NCBI GenBank assembly: GCA_944390745.1
Contig: CALXQK010000020.1
Coordinates: 58,489-122,488, forward strand
Source of the DNA: an uncultured Duodenibacillus sp.
GTDB lineage: Bacteria; Pseudomonadota; Gammaproteobacteria; Burkholderiales; Burkholderiaceae_F
Direction of reading: 5' to 3'
Length of the DNA stretch: 64,000 nt
Shown here: positions 18,794 through 28,884 of the stretch, piece after piece
How the letters are laid out: every line of letters starts with the position of its first letter
Numbering within the stretch: the stretch's first letter is position 1
Position numbers and translations under genes: made by a program
The notes under the pieces: model-generated
Databases searched by the model: none
The model's input: only the letters and a program-made list of their open reading frames with translations
Told to the model about the DNA's origin: nothing

Positions 18794-19321
18794 ATGCTCA
18801 AGGACTCCCAGCCGCAGACAGCGCCCGCGGCGCGCGTGGTGCTCGGGCTCGGCGCCAATCTCGGCGACCCTGCGGCGATGCTGCGCGAGGTTCTCGGCGA
18901 GATCGACGCCCTTGCCCAGACCCGCGTGGTGAAGACGAGCCCCTTTTACCGGACGGCGCCCGTGGAGAGCTCGGGGCCTGACTACGTCAACGCCGTGTGC
19001 GTGATTGAGACGAGGCTTTCGGCCGGCGCTCTTCTTGATGCGCTGCAGGCGCTTGAAAACGCCCACGGCCGCGTGCGGCCCGCGGGCGTGGTCAACGCGC
19101 CGCGCACGCTTGACCTTGACATCTTGCTCTGGGGCAGGGCGCGCATTCAGTCGGCGCGGCTGACCGTGCCGCATCCGCGCATGCATCTGAGGGCCTTCGT
19201 GCTTGCGCCGCTCATCGACGTTCTCCCCGACTGCGAGATCCCGGGGTTCGGCAGAGCCGATGCGCTGCTCGCGCAGATTCACGACCAGCGCATCGAGCGC
19301 ATGCGCGGTGAGCAGGCTTGA
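18794..19321 (+). CDS. folK: HPPK, 2-amino-4-hydroxy-6-hydroxymethyldihydropteridine diphosphokinase
   Basis: A 175-residue cytoplasmic enzyme that pyrophosphorylates hydroxymethyl-dihydropterin in folate synthesis. GLGANLGDP opens the fold, SPFYRTAPVE and DYVNAVCVIET follow, and the signature RTLDLDILLWG (about 109-119) with PHPRMHLRAFVLAPL completes it. The ATG is one base past the pcnB stop, so the pair is an operon, the common proteobacterial pcnB-folK arrangement. Confidence 0.95.
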   Translation: MLKDSQPQTAPAARVVLGLGANLGDPAAMLREVLGEIDALAQTRVVKTSPFYRTAPVESSGPDYVNAVCVIETRLSAGALLDALQALENAHGRVRPAGVVNAPRTLDLDILLWGRARIQSARLTVPHPRMHLRAFVLAPLIDVLPDCEIPGFGRADALLAQIHDQRIERMRGEQA

Positions 19322-19533
19322 GGCCGGGGCCAGGGCTTGCGCGGCGGCAGCCTCAAAAAAATCGGCGCCCCAGGGCAAGTCGTGACACAATTGCAGAATT
19401 CAGGCCTCGGGAAAAAAGCCGCCGCAGCCGCGGGCGCATGCGGCTGAAGGCGCCTTTTCCCGTGAACCGCCTCCCCTTGGGCGGCTGAGTTTAAACACCG
19501 AAGCGCTTCAATCCCTCACGGAGAGACAACATC

Positions 19534-20295
19534 ATGAAAAACAAGCTCCTTGCGGCTGTCTGCGCAGCCGTGCTCGTCACCGGATCCTTTGCCGCCGCGG
19601 CTGCCGAGCAGCTGCGCGTGGGCACGCACCCGACCTTCGCCCCCTTTGAGTTCATGGACTCGGCCTCGCGCCAGTACGTGGGCTTTGACATGGATCTGAT
19701 CCGCGAGATCGGCAAGCGCACGGGGCTTGAGGTTGAAATCGTCAACATGGGCTTTGACGGACTGATTCCGGCGCTCATGACGGGCACGATCGACATCGCC
19801 GTGAGCGGCATTACGATCACCGATGAGCGCAAGAAGCGCGTGGACTTCTGCGAGCCCTACTACGAGGCGGGACAGAGCCTCATGGTGCGCGCCGATGAAA
19901 AGGACCGGTTCAAGACCCCGGCCGACCTTGAGGGCAAGCGCATCGCCGTGCAGATCGGCACCACGGGCGCCGACGTCGCCAAGGGCATCAAGGGCGCCGA
20001 GATCAAGAGCTTCAACACGAGCGCCGAGGCCTTCATGGACCTCAAGATGAAGGGCTCGGACGTGGTCATCCTCGACCGGCCCGTGATCGGCTACTTCCTC
20101 GTCAAGAATCCGCGCGCGGCCAAGGGCCTTGCGCAGCAGAGCGCCGTGAAGTTCACGAGCGAATACTTCGGCTTTGCCGTCAAGAAGGGCAACAAGGAGC
20201 TCGTCGAGAAGATCAACAAGGGCCTTGCGGATCTGCGCAAGGACGGCACCTACGACAAGATCTACGCCAAGTGGTTCGGCGAGGCGGCAAAATAA
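19534..20295 (+). CDS. Amino-acid ABC transporter substrate-binding protein (family 3)
   Basis: A 253-residue periplasmic protein with a Sec signal peptide ending near AAAAA-EQL (about residue 24). The SBP_bac_3 signature is GFDMDLIREIGKRTGLEVEIV (about 50-70), and PALMTGTIDIAVSGITITDERKKRVDF is typical of polar amino-acid receptors such as glutamine, histidine or cysteine binders. The ligand cannot be fixed. GGAGAG lies 11 bases before ATG. No permease or ATPase gene is adjacent, and a terminator follows directly, so it must work with a membrane complex encoded elsewhere or act as an orphan receptor. Confidence 0.9.
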   Translation: MKNKLLAAVCAAVLVTGSFAAAAAEQLRVGTHPTFAPFEFMDSASRQYVGFDMDLIREIGKRTGLEVEIVNMGFDGLIPALMTGTIDIAVSGITITDERKKRVDFCEPYYEAGQSLMVRADEKDRFKTPADLEGKRIAVQIGTTGADVAKGIKGAEIKSFNTSAEAFMDLKMKGSDVVILDRPVIGYFLVKNPRAAKGLAQQSAVKFTSEYFGFAVKKGNKELVEKINKGLADLRKDGTYDKIYAKWFGEAAK

Positions 20296-20337
20296 TTTTC
20301 TGCCGCGGCCGGCTGCGCACTGGCGCCTTCAATCAAA

Positions 20338-20397
20338 AACCCCGCCTTCAGGGCGGCGGCCGCAGCGGCCGTCCCTTGAGGCGGGGTTGATTTTTTT
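20338..20397 (+). terminator. Terminator between the binding protein gene and tsaD
   Basis: AACCCCGCCT (20338-20347) pairs with AGGCGGGGTT (20379-20388) around a GC-rich inner hairpin and is followed by GATTTTTTT. It serves the plus-strand gene; the A-run on its left side could also serve tsaD. Confidence 0.8.
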
Positions 20398-20417
20398 GAG
20401 GGGGCAATCGCGCTTTC

Positions 20418-21494
20418 CTAGTGGTTGCGGTGCGCCTGCCGCGGATCGACGGCGTCGGGCCGGGCGGCCTGCGAGAGCGTCCAGCGGGGCTTGACGGAAA
20501 AGCTCCAGCGCCGTGCGGCGGCAAGCCGCTCGGCTTCGTTCATCTTCATCAGGCGCATCATGCCCGCCATGGCGATCATGGCGCCGTTGTCGGTGCAAAG
20601 CGCCATGGGCGGGAAGTAGACGCGCGCGCGGCGCCTGCGGCAGGCCTCGATGAGCGCCGCGCGCAGCTGCCGGTTGGCCGAGACGCCGCCGGCGACCACC
20701 ACGCGGCTGATGCCCGTCATCTTCATGGCCTTGACCGTCTTGGCAACGAGCACGTCGACCACGGCGTCGACAAAGCCGCGCGCCAGATCGGCGCGAAACT
20801 TCTCATCGGTCGGGTCGGCGGCGTTTCTCACGGCCGTCAGCACGGCGGTCTTCAGGCCCGAAAAGCTCATGTCAAGCGTCGGCGCATGCAGCATCGGGCG
20901 CGGCAGCACGACCGCGCCCGGCGTTCCGGCCTCGGCAAGCCGGCTCACGGCCGGACCCCCGGGGTAGCACTCGCCCAGAAGCTGCGCGGTCTTGTCGAAG
21001 GCCTCTCCGGCGGCGTCGTCAAGCGTCTCGCCCAGAAGCTCATAGCTGCCGAAGGCGCCCACGCGCATGAACTGCGTGTGCCCGCCGCTCACGAGCAGCG
21101 CAATGAAGGGAAAGTCGGGCGCGGGATCGGCAAGCCGCGCCGAGAGCAGGTGTCCCTCGAGATGATGCACGCCCACCACCGGGATGTTGAGCGCATAGCC
21201 CACGGCGTGCGCCACCGAGGCGCCCACAAGAAGCGCTCCGGCCAGTCCCGGCCCCTCGGTGACCGCGACGGCGTCAAGCTGCTTCTTGTCGGTCTTTGCC
21301 TGCTCAAGCACCTGGTCGGCCAGAACGAGCACGCGCCGGATGTGGTCGCGGCTGGCAAGCTCGGGCACCACGCCGCCGTAGGCGCGGTGCATGTCGATCT
21401 GGGTGTGGATGGCGTGGGCAAGAAGTCCCTTGTCGCTGTCGATGAGGGCAACGCCCGTTTCATCGCATGAGCTTTCAATGCCGAGAACTTTCAT
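20418..21494 (-). CDS. tsaD: tRNA N6-adenosine threonylcarbamoyltransferase
   Basis: A 358-residue essential enzyme (also Gcp/YgjD) that moves the threonylcarbamoyl group onto A37 of ANN-decoding tRNAs, with TsaB and TsaE. The N-terminus [19 protein letters not shown] is the ASKHA phosphate loop. HHLEGH (about 110-115) holds the metal-binding His pair, and VSGGHTQF and GVSANRQLR are family motifs. I use ATG 21492-21494; upstream in-frame codons run back into the SRP RNA locus and are not real. It stands alone and diverges from ffs. Confidence 0.95.
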   Translation of the reverse strand: MKVLGIESSCDETGVALIDSDKGLLAHAIHTQIDMHRAYGGVVPELASRDHIRRVLVLADQVLEQAKTDKKQLDAVAVTEGPGLAGALLVGASVAHAVGYALNIPVVGVHHLEGHLLSARLADPAPDFPFIALLVSGGHTQFMRVGAFGSYELLGETLDDAAGEAFDKTAQLLGECYPGGPAVSRLAEAGTPGAVVLPRPMLHAPTLDMSFSGLKTAVLTAVRNAADPTDEKFRADLARGFVDAVVDVLVAKTVKAMKMTGISRVVVAGGVSANRQLRAALIEACRRRRARVYFPPMALCTDNGAMIAMAGMMRLMKMNEAERLAAARRWSFSVKPRWTLSQAARPDAVDPRQAHRNH

Positions 21495-21615
21495 GGTGCT
21501 GGAAACTAAGGAGATGGCGGCGATTGCGCGGCGACCCGCGCAGAGGGCCCCCGGGGAAAGAATGCATTGTAGACCGGCAGGGCGCGGGCCTTGTGAAAAA
21601 AGCCCGGCGCATCTG

Positions 21616-21644
21616 TTGAGTTGCCGGCCGTTTTCCCATACAAT
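21616..21644 (+). promoter_or_regulatory. Sigma-70 promoter of the SRP RNA gene
   Basis: TTGAGT (21616-21621), a 17-base spacer and TACAAT (21639-21644) form a near-consensus promoter whose start would fall at the first bases of the SRP RNA. Confidence 0.75.
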
Positions 21645-21650
21645 GCGCCT

Positions 21651-21754
21651 CCGGCGGGTCCCCTCGCATGAGAGCTCTGCTAACCTGGTCAGGTCGGGAA
21701 CGAAGCAGCCACGGCGGAATACTCTCAGTGCCGAGGACAAGGCTCGCCATTTTT
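21651..21754 (+). ncRNA. ffs: Small signal recognition particle RNA (4.5S)
   Basis: The conserved SRP domain IV is visible: CAGGTCGGGAACGAAGCAGC, with GGTCAGG and GGAA asymmetric-loop elements and the matching GCAGCCACGGCGGA side. The ends GGCGGGTCC and GGACAAGGCTCGCC pair to close the hairpin, with CCTCG/CGAGG further in. A promoter lies immediately upstream, and TTTTT follows at about 21751. This RNA binds Ffh and directs membrane proteins to FtsY. As in many proteobacteria the gene lies just upstream of dnaX. Confidence 0.95.
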
Positions 21755-22101
21755 GCGCCTGCAGCATCCGCGCAAGTCCTCCCGCGCAGGCCGATCGTCC
21801 CGCCTGCGGCTTTCCCTGCGCCGCACCGCCGTCCCAGCCTTTCTTCCTGCCTCTTTTTTCCGGGCGCCTCGACGCAAACGTGCCGCAGCCTTTGTTTCAG
21901 GTCGCAGGCGCGGCTAGAATTTCAGCGGTTTTTGCGCCTTTTTTCGTTTCCATCCCGTCGACGCCGCGCCCGCATGAGCAGAGCGGGCGGCCGCAAGCCG
22001 CGGCGGCGACCAATGCCCGCGCCCTGATCCAGGGGCCGCTGCCCTCCAGCGCCTGCCCGCCGGGACGGCAGCAGGGCCCGCGCACCAGAATACATCCCGA
22101 T

Positions 22102-23523
22102 ATGAGCTATCAAGTTCTTGCCCGCAAGTGGCGCCCCCATGACTTTGAGAGCATGGTGGGCCAGGAGCACGTCGTGGCGGCTCTGCGCCACGCGCTCGAC
22201 GAAAACCGCCTGCATCATGCGTATCTCTTCACCGGCACGCGCGGCGTGGGCAAGACGACGCTGTCGCGCATTCTTGCCAAGTGCCTCAACTGCACGGGCG
22301 TCGACGGCAAGGGCGGCGTGACCTCGCACCCCTGCGGACAGTGCGAGGCCTGCCGCGCCATTGATGAAGGGCGCTTTGTGGACTACATCGAGATCGACGC
22401 GGCCTCCAACCGCTCGGTCGAGGAAATGACGCAGCTGCTTGAGCGCGCCATGTATGCGCCGGCCAACGCCCGCTACAAGGTCTACATGATTGACGAAGTG
22501 CACATGCTCACCACGCATGCCTTCAACGCCATGCTCAAGACCCTCGAGGAGCCGCCCGAGTACGTGAAGTTCATCCTCGCCACCACCGACCCGCAGAAGG
22601 TGCCGGTGACGGTGCTCTCGCGCTGCCTGCAGTTCAATCTGCGCAGCATGACGCCGCGCGCGGTGGCCGACCACATGGCCCGCATCATGAAGGCCGAGGG
22701 GCTTGAGGCCGATCCGGCTGCGCTCATGCTGCTTGCGCGGGGCGCGCGCGGCTCGATGCGCGACGGCCTGAGCCTGCTCGATCAGGCCATTGCCTTTGCG
22801 GGCGGCCGCGTGACGCTCGAGAGCGTGCGCAGCATGCTCGGCGTCTTAAGCGGCGACGTGCTCGTTGAGCTCACCGAGAAGGTGCTCGCAGGCGACGCCC
22901 GCGGGGCGCTCGCGGCGGCCGACGCCATGGGCATGCAGGGCTTTTCCTACGCGCAGGCCGTGCGCGACTGGGCCGCGCTCATGCACCGCGTGGCCATCGC
23001 GCAGCGCGTGGCGCCTGCGGCCGACGACAGCGATCCCGAGACCCGCGGCATCCTCGCCCTGGCAAAGGCCATGTCGCCCGAGGAGGTGCAGCTCGACTAC
23101 CAGATTCTGCTGCAGGCCAGAAACGACATGGCCGCCGCCCCGGACGAGTACGCGGGCTTTACCATGGCCATTCTGCGCATGCTCGCCTTCAAGCCCGCGG
23201 GCACGGGGCTGGGCTCGGGCGTGCCGGTGCGCGAGTCTGCCGCCGGACATTCCGGGCCCGAGCCGGCTGCGGCGGACAAGCCCCAGGCCGCGGCGCGGCC
23301 GCGCATCCCCGACGACGAGCCGCCAGCGCCTGCCGCGGGAGACTTCAAGCCCGCGGCCGGAGCGCGCATTCCCGGCGGGGCGGCTGCTGCGGCGCGCCCG
23401 GCGCCCGCCCCCGGGCCTGCGGCGGTGACTGAGCCGCCGCCCGAGATTCTCGCCGAGCCCGATCCGGCGGTCTTTGACGACGTGCCCTGGGTCGACGACG
23501 GAGATCCCGGACGGGGAGAGTGA
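22102..23523 (+). CDS. dnaX: DNA polymerase III subunit tau/gamma, zero-frame product
   Basis: A 473-residue clamp-loader ATPase. ARKWRPHDFESMVGQEHVV opens the AAA+ domain, the Walker A is GTRGVGKTTLS (Lys51), a zinc site is formed by the cysteines in CLNCTG and HPCGQCEAC, and domains II and III follow. From about residue 375 comes an Ala/Pro-rich linker. The frame then stops at TGA 23521-23523, whereas the tau C-terminal domain continues in the +1 frame (23429-23992). As written the product would resemble gamma and lack the polymerase-binding domain. The start is ATG 22102-22104; upstream in-frame codons overlap ffs. Confidence 0.9.
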   Translation: MSYQVLARKWRPHDFESMVGQEHVVAALRHALDENRLHHAYLFTGTRGVGKTTLSRILAKCLNCTGVDGKGGVTSHPCGQCEACRAIDEGRFVDYIEIDAASNRSVEEMTQLLERAMYAPANARYKVYMIDEVHMLTTHAFNAMLKTLEEPPEYVKFILATTDPQKVPVTVLSRCLQFNLRSMTPRAVADHMARIMKAEGLEADPAALMLLARGARGSMRDGLSLLDQAIAFAGGRVTLESVRSMLGVLSGDVLVELTEKVLAGDARGALAAADAMGMQGFSYAQAVRDWAALMHRVAIAQRVAPAADDSDPETRGILALAKAMSPEEVQLDYQILLQARNDMAAAPDEYAGFTMAILRMLAFKPAGTGLGSGVPVRESAAGHSGPEPAAADKPQAAARPRIPDDEPPAPAAGDFKPAAGARIPGGAAAAARPAPAPGPAAVTEPPPEILAEPDPAVFDDVPWVDDGDPGRGE

Positions 23524-23992
23524 CGCGCCGGTCAGAGTTGCGCGCACCGGCAGCGGACCGCAGATTCTGCCGCCCATCGAGGTGCAGATCACGCCGCTGC
23601 TGTCTGACTGGCGAGAACTTGTGCGCGCCAGCGGCATGCAGGGCCTCATTCGCGAGGTTGCCGCCTCAAGCGAGGTGGTTGAGCTCGGGCCCGACCATGT
23701 GACGCTGCGGCCGGCCGCACGCACGCTTGTGAGCCACGAGGTCGTGGGCATGATCGAGGAGGCGCTGCAGGCGGGCTCGGGGCATCCGATGAGCGTTCGC
23801 ATCGCCGACGGCGAGCGCGGACGCGGCGTCGTGACGCTGAGCCTCATCGAGGAGGCCGAGCGCCGTGCGGCGCGGCTTGCGCTGATCGAGGCCTTCAAGA
23901 GCGACCCGTTTGTGCAAAAATGCTTGGATGCTTTCAACGGCACGGTGGATGAGACGTCCGTCGAGCCATATCAGGAACAAGGAAAGGAATAG
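23429..23992 (+). CDS. dnaX: Tau C-terminal (domain V) region of dnaX in the +1 frame
   Basis: The frame open from 23429 encodes [12 protein letters not shown], a linker, then [20 protein letters not shown] and [16 protein letters not shown], which match the C-terminal domain of tau that binds the polymerase alpha subunit. It directly continues the linker of the upstream frame. An ATG at 23474 lacks a ribosome binding site, so expression as a separate protein is unlikely. It needs a +1 shift within 23429-23523, or the removal of one G from the GGGG run at 23513-23516, to give a normal tau of about 629 residues. It ends five bases before the ybaB start. Confidence 0.75.
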   Translation: MSRRPRFSPSPIRRSLTTCPGSTTEIPDGESDAPVRVARTGSGPQILPPIEVQITPLLSDWRELVRASGMQGLIREVAASSEVVELGPDHVTLRPAARTLVSHEVVGMIEEALQAGSGHPMSVRIADGERGRGVVTLSLIEEAERRAARLALIEAFKSDPFVQKCLDAFNGTVDETSVEPYQEQGKE

Positions 23993-23997
23993 CTTTT

Positions 23998-24330
23998 ATG
24001 CGAGGAAATCTTCAGGGCCTTCTCGCCCAGGCGCAGAAAATGCAGAAAAACGTCGAGCGCATGCAGGCCGAGCTCGGCAATCTCGAGGTGGTGGGCGAGT
24101 CCGGTGCGGGGCTCGTCAAGATCACCATGACCTGCAAGCATGAGGCGCGCAAGGTCGAGATCGACCCGAGCCTCATCTCGGGCGACCCCGACGACAAGGA
24201 GATGCTCGAGGACCTCATCGCCGCGGCCCTGAACGACGCCGCGCACAAGGTTGAGGAGACGACGCAGGCCAAGATGCGTCAGGCGACGGCGGGCATGCCG
24301 CTGCCTCCGGGGATGAAGCTCCCCTTCTAG
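23998..24330 (+). CDS. ybaB: YbaB/EbfC family nucleoid-associated protein
   Basis: A 110-residue protein of the YbaB/EbfC family, a small dimeric DNA-binding protein. The helical start [22 protein letters not shown] is followed by the beta region [20 protein letters not shown] and [16 protein letters not shown], which align along the whole family. It is 5 bases past the tau C-terminal frame with AAGGAA upstream, preserving the dnaX-ybaB pair. The usual third member, recR, does not follow. Confidence 0.93.
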   Translation: MRGNLQGLLAQAQKMQKNVERMQAELGNLEVVGESGAGLVKITMTCKHEARKVEIDPSLISGDPDDKEMLEDLIAAALNDAAHKVEETTQAKMRQATAGMPLPPGMKLPF

Positions 24331-24459
24331 GCTTCAAGGCAAAGAGCTCTGCGCGGCGCCCCCAGGCCGGGACACCGCGCTTTTTTCAACTGACGGCCCC
24401 GGCAGGTTTTCTGCCCTGATTCTTTTTCTTCGCGTTTTTTTGGAGGTTTCTTCAAAGCC

Positions 24460-25818
24460 ATGAGCAGCTGGATCGACGTCTTCCTGCTTTTTTGTCTGAT
24501 TTGTCTCAACGGCGTGTTTTCGATGAGCGAAATCGCGCTCGTCACCAGCCGCCGCGCGCGGCTGCAGCTGATGAGTGACGACGGCAGCAAGGGCGCCGAC
24601 AAGGCCATGCAGCTGCAGGACAACCCCAACTGGGCCCTGTCGACCATCCAGGTGGGCATCACCTCGATCGGCATTCTCTCGGGCATGGTGGGCGAGGCGG
24701 CGCTCTCGGGCCCGATGGCGCAGTTCTTCATGGGCTGGGGCGTGCCCGCCGACACCGCGCGCGTGCTCGGCGTCGTGGTCGTGGTGGTGCTCGTGACGTA
24801 TTTTTCGATCGTTCTGGGCGAGCTTGTTCCCAAGCGGCTCGGGCAGGGCAGCCCCGAGCGGCTCGCCTGCCTCGTCTCGCGCCCCTTGAGCGCGCTCAGC
24901 ATCGTGATGAGCCCCTTTGTGAAGCTGCTCTCCTCGTCGACCGAACTGATTCTCAAGCTGCTGCGCCGCGACAAGGACAACGGCTCGGGCGTCACCGAGG
25001 AGGAGATCCACGCCATCATCCAGGAGGGCAGCGACTCGGGCGTCATCGAGGAGAGCGAGCGCGACATGGTGCGCAACGTCTTTCGCCTGGACGATCGACA
25101 GGTGGGCTCGCTCATGACGCCTCGCAGCGACATCGAGTGGATCGATCTGCAGGACAGCGATGAAGAGAACTTTCAGAAGGTGCTCACCTCGAGCCGCTCG
25201 CGGCTGGTGGTGGCCAGCGGGTCGCTCTCCGACATCAAGGGCATCTGCACGACGCGCTCGCTGCTGCAGCAGATCGTCGAGGCCGGCAAGCCCAACTTCA
25301 TGCGCGACCTCGTGCCTGTCATCTACGTGCCCGAGTCGCTGAGCGGCATGGAGCTTCTCGAGCAGTTCAAGAAGACCACCACGCCGCTGGCGCTCGTGGT
25401 CGACGAGTTCGGCGAGGTTGTGGGACTCGTGACGCCGCGCGATCTGCTCGAGGCCATTGCGGGCGAATTCAAGCCCGAGGCCAATGAGGAGGCCTCGGCC
25501 GTGCCCCGCGGCGACGGCTCCTGGTATCTTGACGGCATCATTCCGATTCCCGAGCTCAAGGACTGCCTCGGCTTCAAGGAGGTTCCGCAGGAGGAGCTCG
25601 GGCGCTACAACACGCTCTCGGGCATGATGATGCTCCTGCTGCAGCGCCTGCCGCGCACGGGCGACAAGGTGCGCTGGCAGGGCTGGACGCTTGAGGTGGC
25701 CGACATGGACGGCCGGCGCATCGACAAGGTGCTTGCCGTGCCCGACCGGGCCGGGGAGAAGACGGAGGAAAAAACTCCCGGCAGCGGCCCTGCGTCTGCC
25801 GATGCAAAGGCACAATAG
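24460..25818 (+). CDS. CNNM/HlyC/CorC family transporter protein
   Basis: A 452-residue membrane protein. Residues 1-200 form a DUF21/CNNM domain with four hydrophobic segments (LLFCLICLNGVFSMSEIAL; YFSIVLGELVPKRL). A CBS pair follows (MTPRSDIEWIDL; LVVDEFGEVVGLVTPRDLLE), then a CorC_HlyC transporter-associated domain ending near VADMDGRRIDKV. Relatives export Mg2+ or Co2+; the older hemolysin label has little functional support. It occupies the place where recR follows ybaB in many relatives, separated by 129 bases. Confidence 0.88.
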   Translation: MSSWIDVFLLFCLICLNGVFSMSEIALVTSRRARLQLMSDDGSKGADKAMQLQDNPNWALSTIQVGITSIGILSGMVGEAALSGPMAQFFMGWGVPADTARVLGVVVVVVLVTYFSIVLGELVPKRLGQGSPERLACLVSRPLSALSIVMSPFVKLLSSSTELILKLLRRDKDNGSGVTEEEIHAIIQEGSDSGVIEESERDMVRNVFRLDDRQVGSLMTPRSDIEWIDLQDSDEENFQKVLTSSRSRLVVASGSLSDIKGICTTRSLLQQIVEAGKPNFMRDLVPVIYVPESLSGMELLEQFKKTTTPLALVVDEFGEVVGLVTPRDLLEAIAGEFKPEANEEASAVPRGDGSWYLDGIIPIPELKDCLGFKEVPQEELGRYNTLSGMMMLLLQRLPRTGDKVRWQGWTLEVADMDGRRIDKVLAVPDRAGEKTEEKTPGSGPASADAKAQ

Positions 25819-25902
25819 GGCCCTTGAATCGCACATGTTCTTCGCCGGGCGGGCTGTGCGCTGCGCCCGCATTGTCTTTGAGACGGTTTTTCAACGCATC
25901 CC

Positions 25903-26733
25903 ATGGATTTTCTGTATTTTCTCAAGGCCGCCATTCTCGGCATCGTTGAGGGACTCACCGAGTTTCTCCCCGTGAGCTCCACCGGACACCTGATTCTTGC
26001 CGGACATGCGCTCGACTTCAACGGCGCGGAGGCCGACACCTTCTACATCGCCATCCAGGCCGGGGCCATCGTCGCCGTCTGCTGGCACTATCGCGTCCGC
26101 ATTCTGAGCATTCTCAGAAACCTCTTCAAGCCCGGCGCCGACCAGCGGCTTGCCGTCAACACCGTGGTCGCGTTTCTTCCGGCGGCCGTCCTCGGCGTGA
26201 TGGTCTCCTCGGTCATCAAGACGTATCTTTTCAACGTCTACACGGTTGCCGCGGCCCTGGTCGCGGGCGGTCTGATCATCCTCTGGGTTGAGCGCTTCAA
26301 CGAGCGCCGCGGGCGGGCGCCGCGCGTGGCGACGATGGACGACATGACCTGGAAGGACGCCCTGGGCGTGGGCTGCATGCAGTGCTTTGCGCTCATTCCC
26401 GGAACCTCGCGCTCGGGCGCCACCATCATCGGCTCGCTCGTGCTGGGGCTGTCGCGTACGGCCGCCACCGAGTTCTCGTTTTTTCTTGCCATTCCGACGA
26501 TTTTCGGAGCGACCGTCTACGACCTCTACAAGTCGCGCGACGTGCTCTCGATGGACAATCTTCCGGGCATCGGCGTGGGCTTTGTGGTGAGCTTTCTGTC
26601 GGCCATCGTGGTCGTGCGCTGGCTGCTGCGCTACGTCTCGAAAAACGACTTCCGAATCTTCGGCTGGTACCGCATCGTGTTCGGGCTGGTCATCCTTGCC
26701 GCGGGCGCGGCCGGTCTGTCCCAGTCCGTTTGA
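25903..26733 (+). CDS. uppP: Undecaprenyl-diphosphatase
   Basis: A 276-residue integral membrane phosphatase (BacA) that recycles undecaprenyl pyrophosphate, the lipid carrier for peptidoglycan precursors. The two catalytic motifs are EGLTEFLPVSSTGHL (about 17-31) and PGTSRSGAT (about 164-172). About eight transmembrane helices are visible. The start ATG follows a run of T and A with no strong ribosome binding site. It is 84 bases after the CNNM gene and may be co-transcribed. Confidence 0.95.
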   Translation: MDFLYFLKAAILGIVEGLTEFLPVSSTGHLILAGHALDFNGAEADTFYIAIQAGAIVAVCWHYRVRILSILRNLFKPGADQRLAVNTVVAFLPAAVLGVMVSSVIKTYLFNVYTVAAALVAGGLIILWVERFNERRGRAPRVATMDDMTWKDALGVGCMQCFALIPGTSRSGATIIGSLVLGLSRTAATEFSFFLAIPTIFGATVYDLYKSRDVLSMDNLPGIGVGFVVSFLSAIVVVRWLLRYVSKNDFRIFGWYRIVFGLVILAAGAAGLSQSV

Positions 26734-26751
26734 TCGCCGGCATCTGTCTGC

Positions 26752-26791
26752 GATCCCCGCAGAGGGCCGTCATGGCGCTTTTGCGGGGATC
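26752..26791 (+). other. Strong hairpin downstream of uppP
   Basis: GATCCCCGCA (26752-26761) pairs perfectly with TGCGGGGATC (26782-26791) around a 20-base loop, 18 bases after the uppP stop. No T-tract follows, so it may protect the 3' end or act in Rho-dependent termination. The gap 26734-27013 holds no gene. Confidence 0.5.
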
Positions 26792-26933
26792 ATGAGATTG
26801 CCAGGGAGACGGAATTGAAGGCTGCGCTCAAGGTCAGGGCGCTGCAGCACGCTTTAAACGACCTCCATGCGCCTGGAGTCCCCGCTGTTTCGAGGGATCC
26901 CAGGCGTTTTTGATCTGAAAGCTGTCAAAGGAA

Positions 26934-26977
26934 AAAAACGAGGGACGCTCCAGCCTGGCGGCGGAGCGTCCCTTTTT
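26934..26977. terminator. Intrinsic terminator of argH (bidirectional)
   Basis: GGGACGCTCC (26942-26951) pairs with GGAGCGTCCC (26963-26972), with an A-run on the left and TTTTT on the right, so it works for argH on the minus strand and could also stop uppP read-through. Confidence 0.88.
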
Positions 26978-27013
26978 CATGCGCGGACGGGGCGCCTTGA
27001 GGGGCGCGTCGTC

Positions 27014-28492
<1,479 letters not shown>

Positions 28493-28884
28493 GATGTAGG
28501 AAATCGTTTCTTTGTCTTTGTGTTGTCTGAAGGCGCCCGTGCGGCGCCTGAGAGAAGCGCCGGGGCTCCTTGCGGATTGCGCCGGGCGGCCTGCGTTGGG
28601 ACGCCCCGCGATTTTTGAAAAACGCCAATGATATCAAAAGCTGTTGAGCCAAGAAGGCATCCGCGCAAAATTCCCGGCGGGAAAACGCGCAGCCGCCTCA
28701 TCCGTTCGGCGCATGCGCGCGCGTGCTGCGCACTTCCGGCCGCAGCCGCTGCGGCGGCGCCTGCGGCTCTTAAGCAAGCCCGGCGCGGGCCTTTGTTAGA
28801 ATCCGTGCACTTCAATGAGTGCGCCCCGCGGCGGCCGCCGCGCTCAGGCCGGGCGCCGAGCCTTCTACTTGTGCAGCACAAACC
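28493..28884. promoter_or_regulatory. Divergent region between argH and hemC
   Basis: A 392-base gap between diverging genes. A TAGAAT hexamer at 28797-28802 is a plausible hemC -10 element, without a clear -35. No ARG-box-like palindrome or other gene is evident. Confidence 0.45.

Noticed and set aside
23474-23992. A separate gene starting at ATG 23474
   Set aside because: There is no ribosome binding site and its sequence is the tau C-terminal domain continuing the dnaX linker, so I treat it as part of dnaX.
26752-26791. A second terminator after uppP
   Set aside because: The stem is perfect but no T-tract follows, so I list it only as a hairpin.
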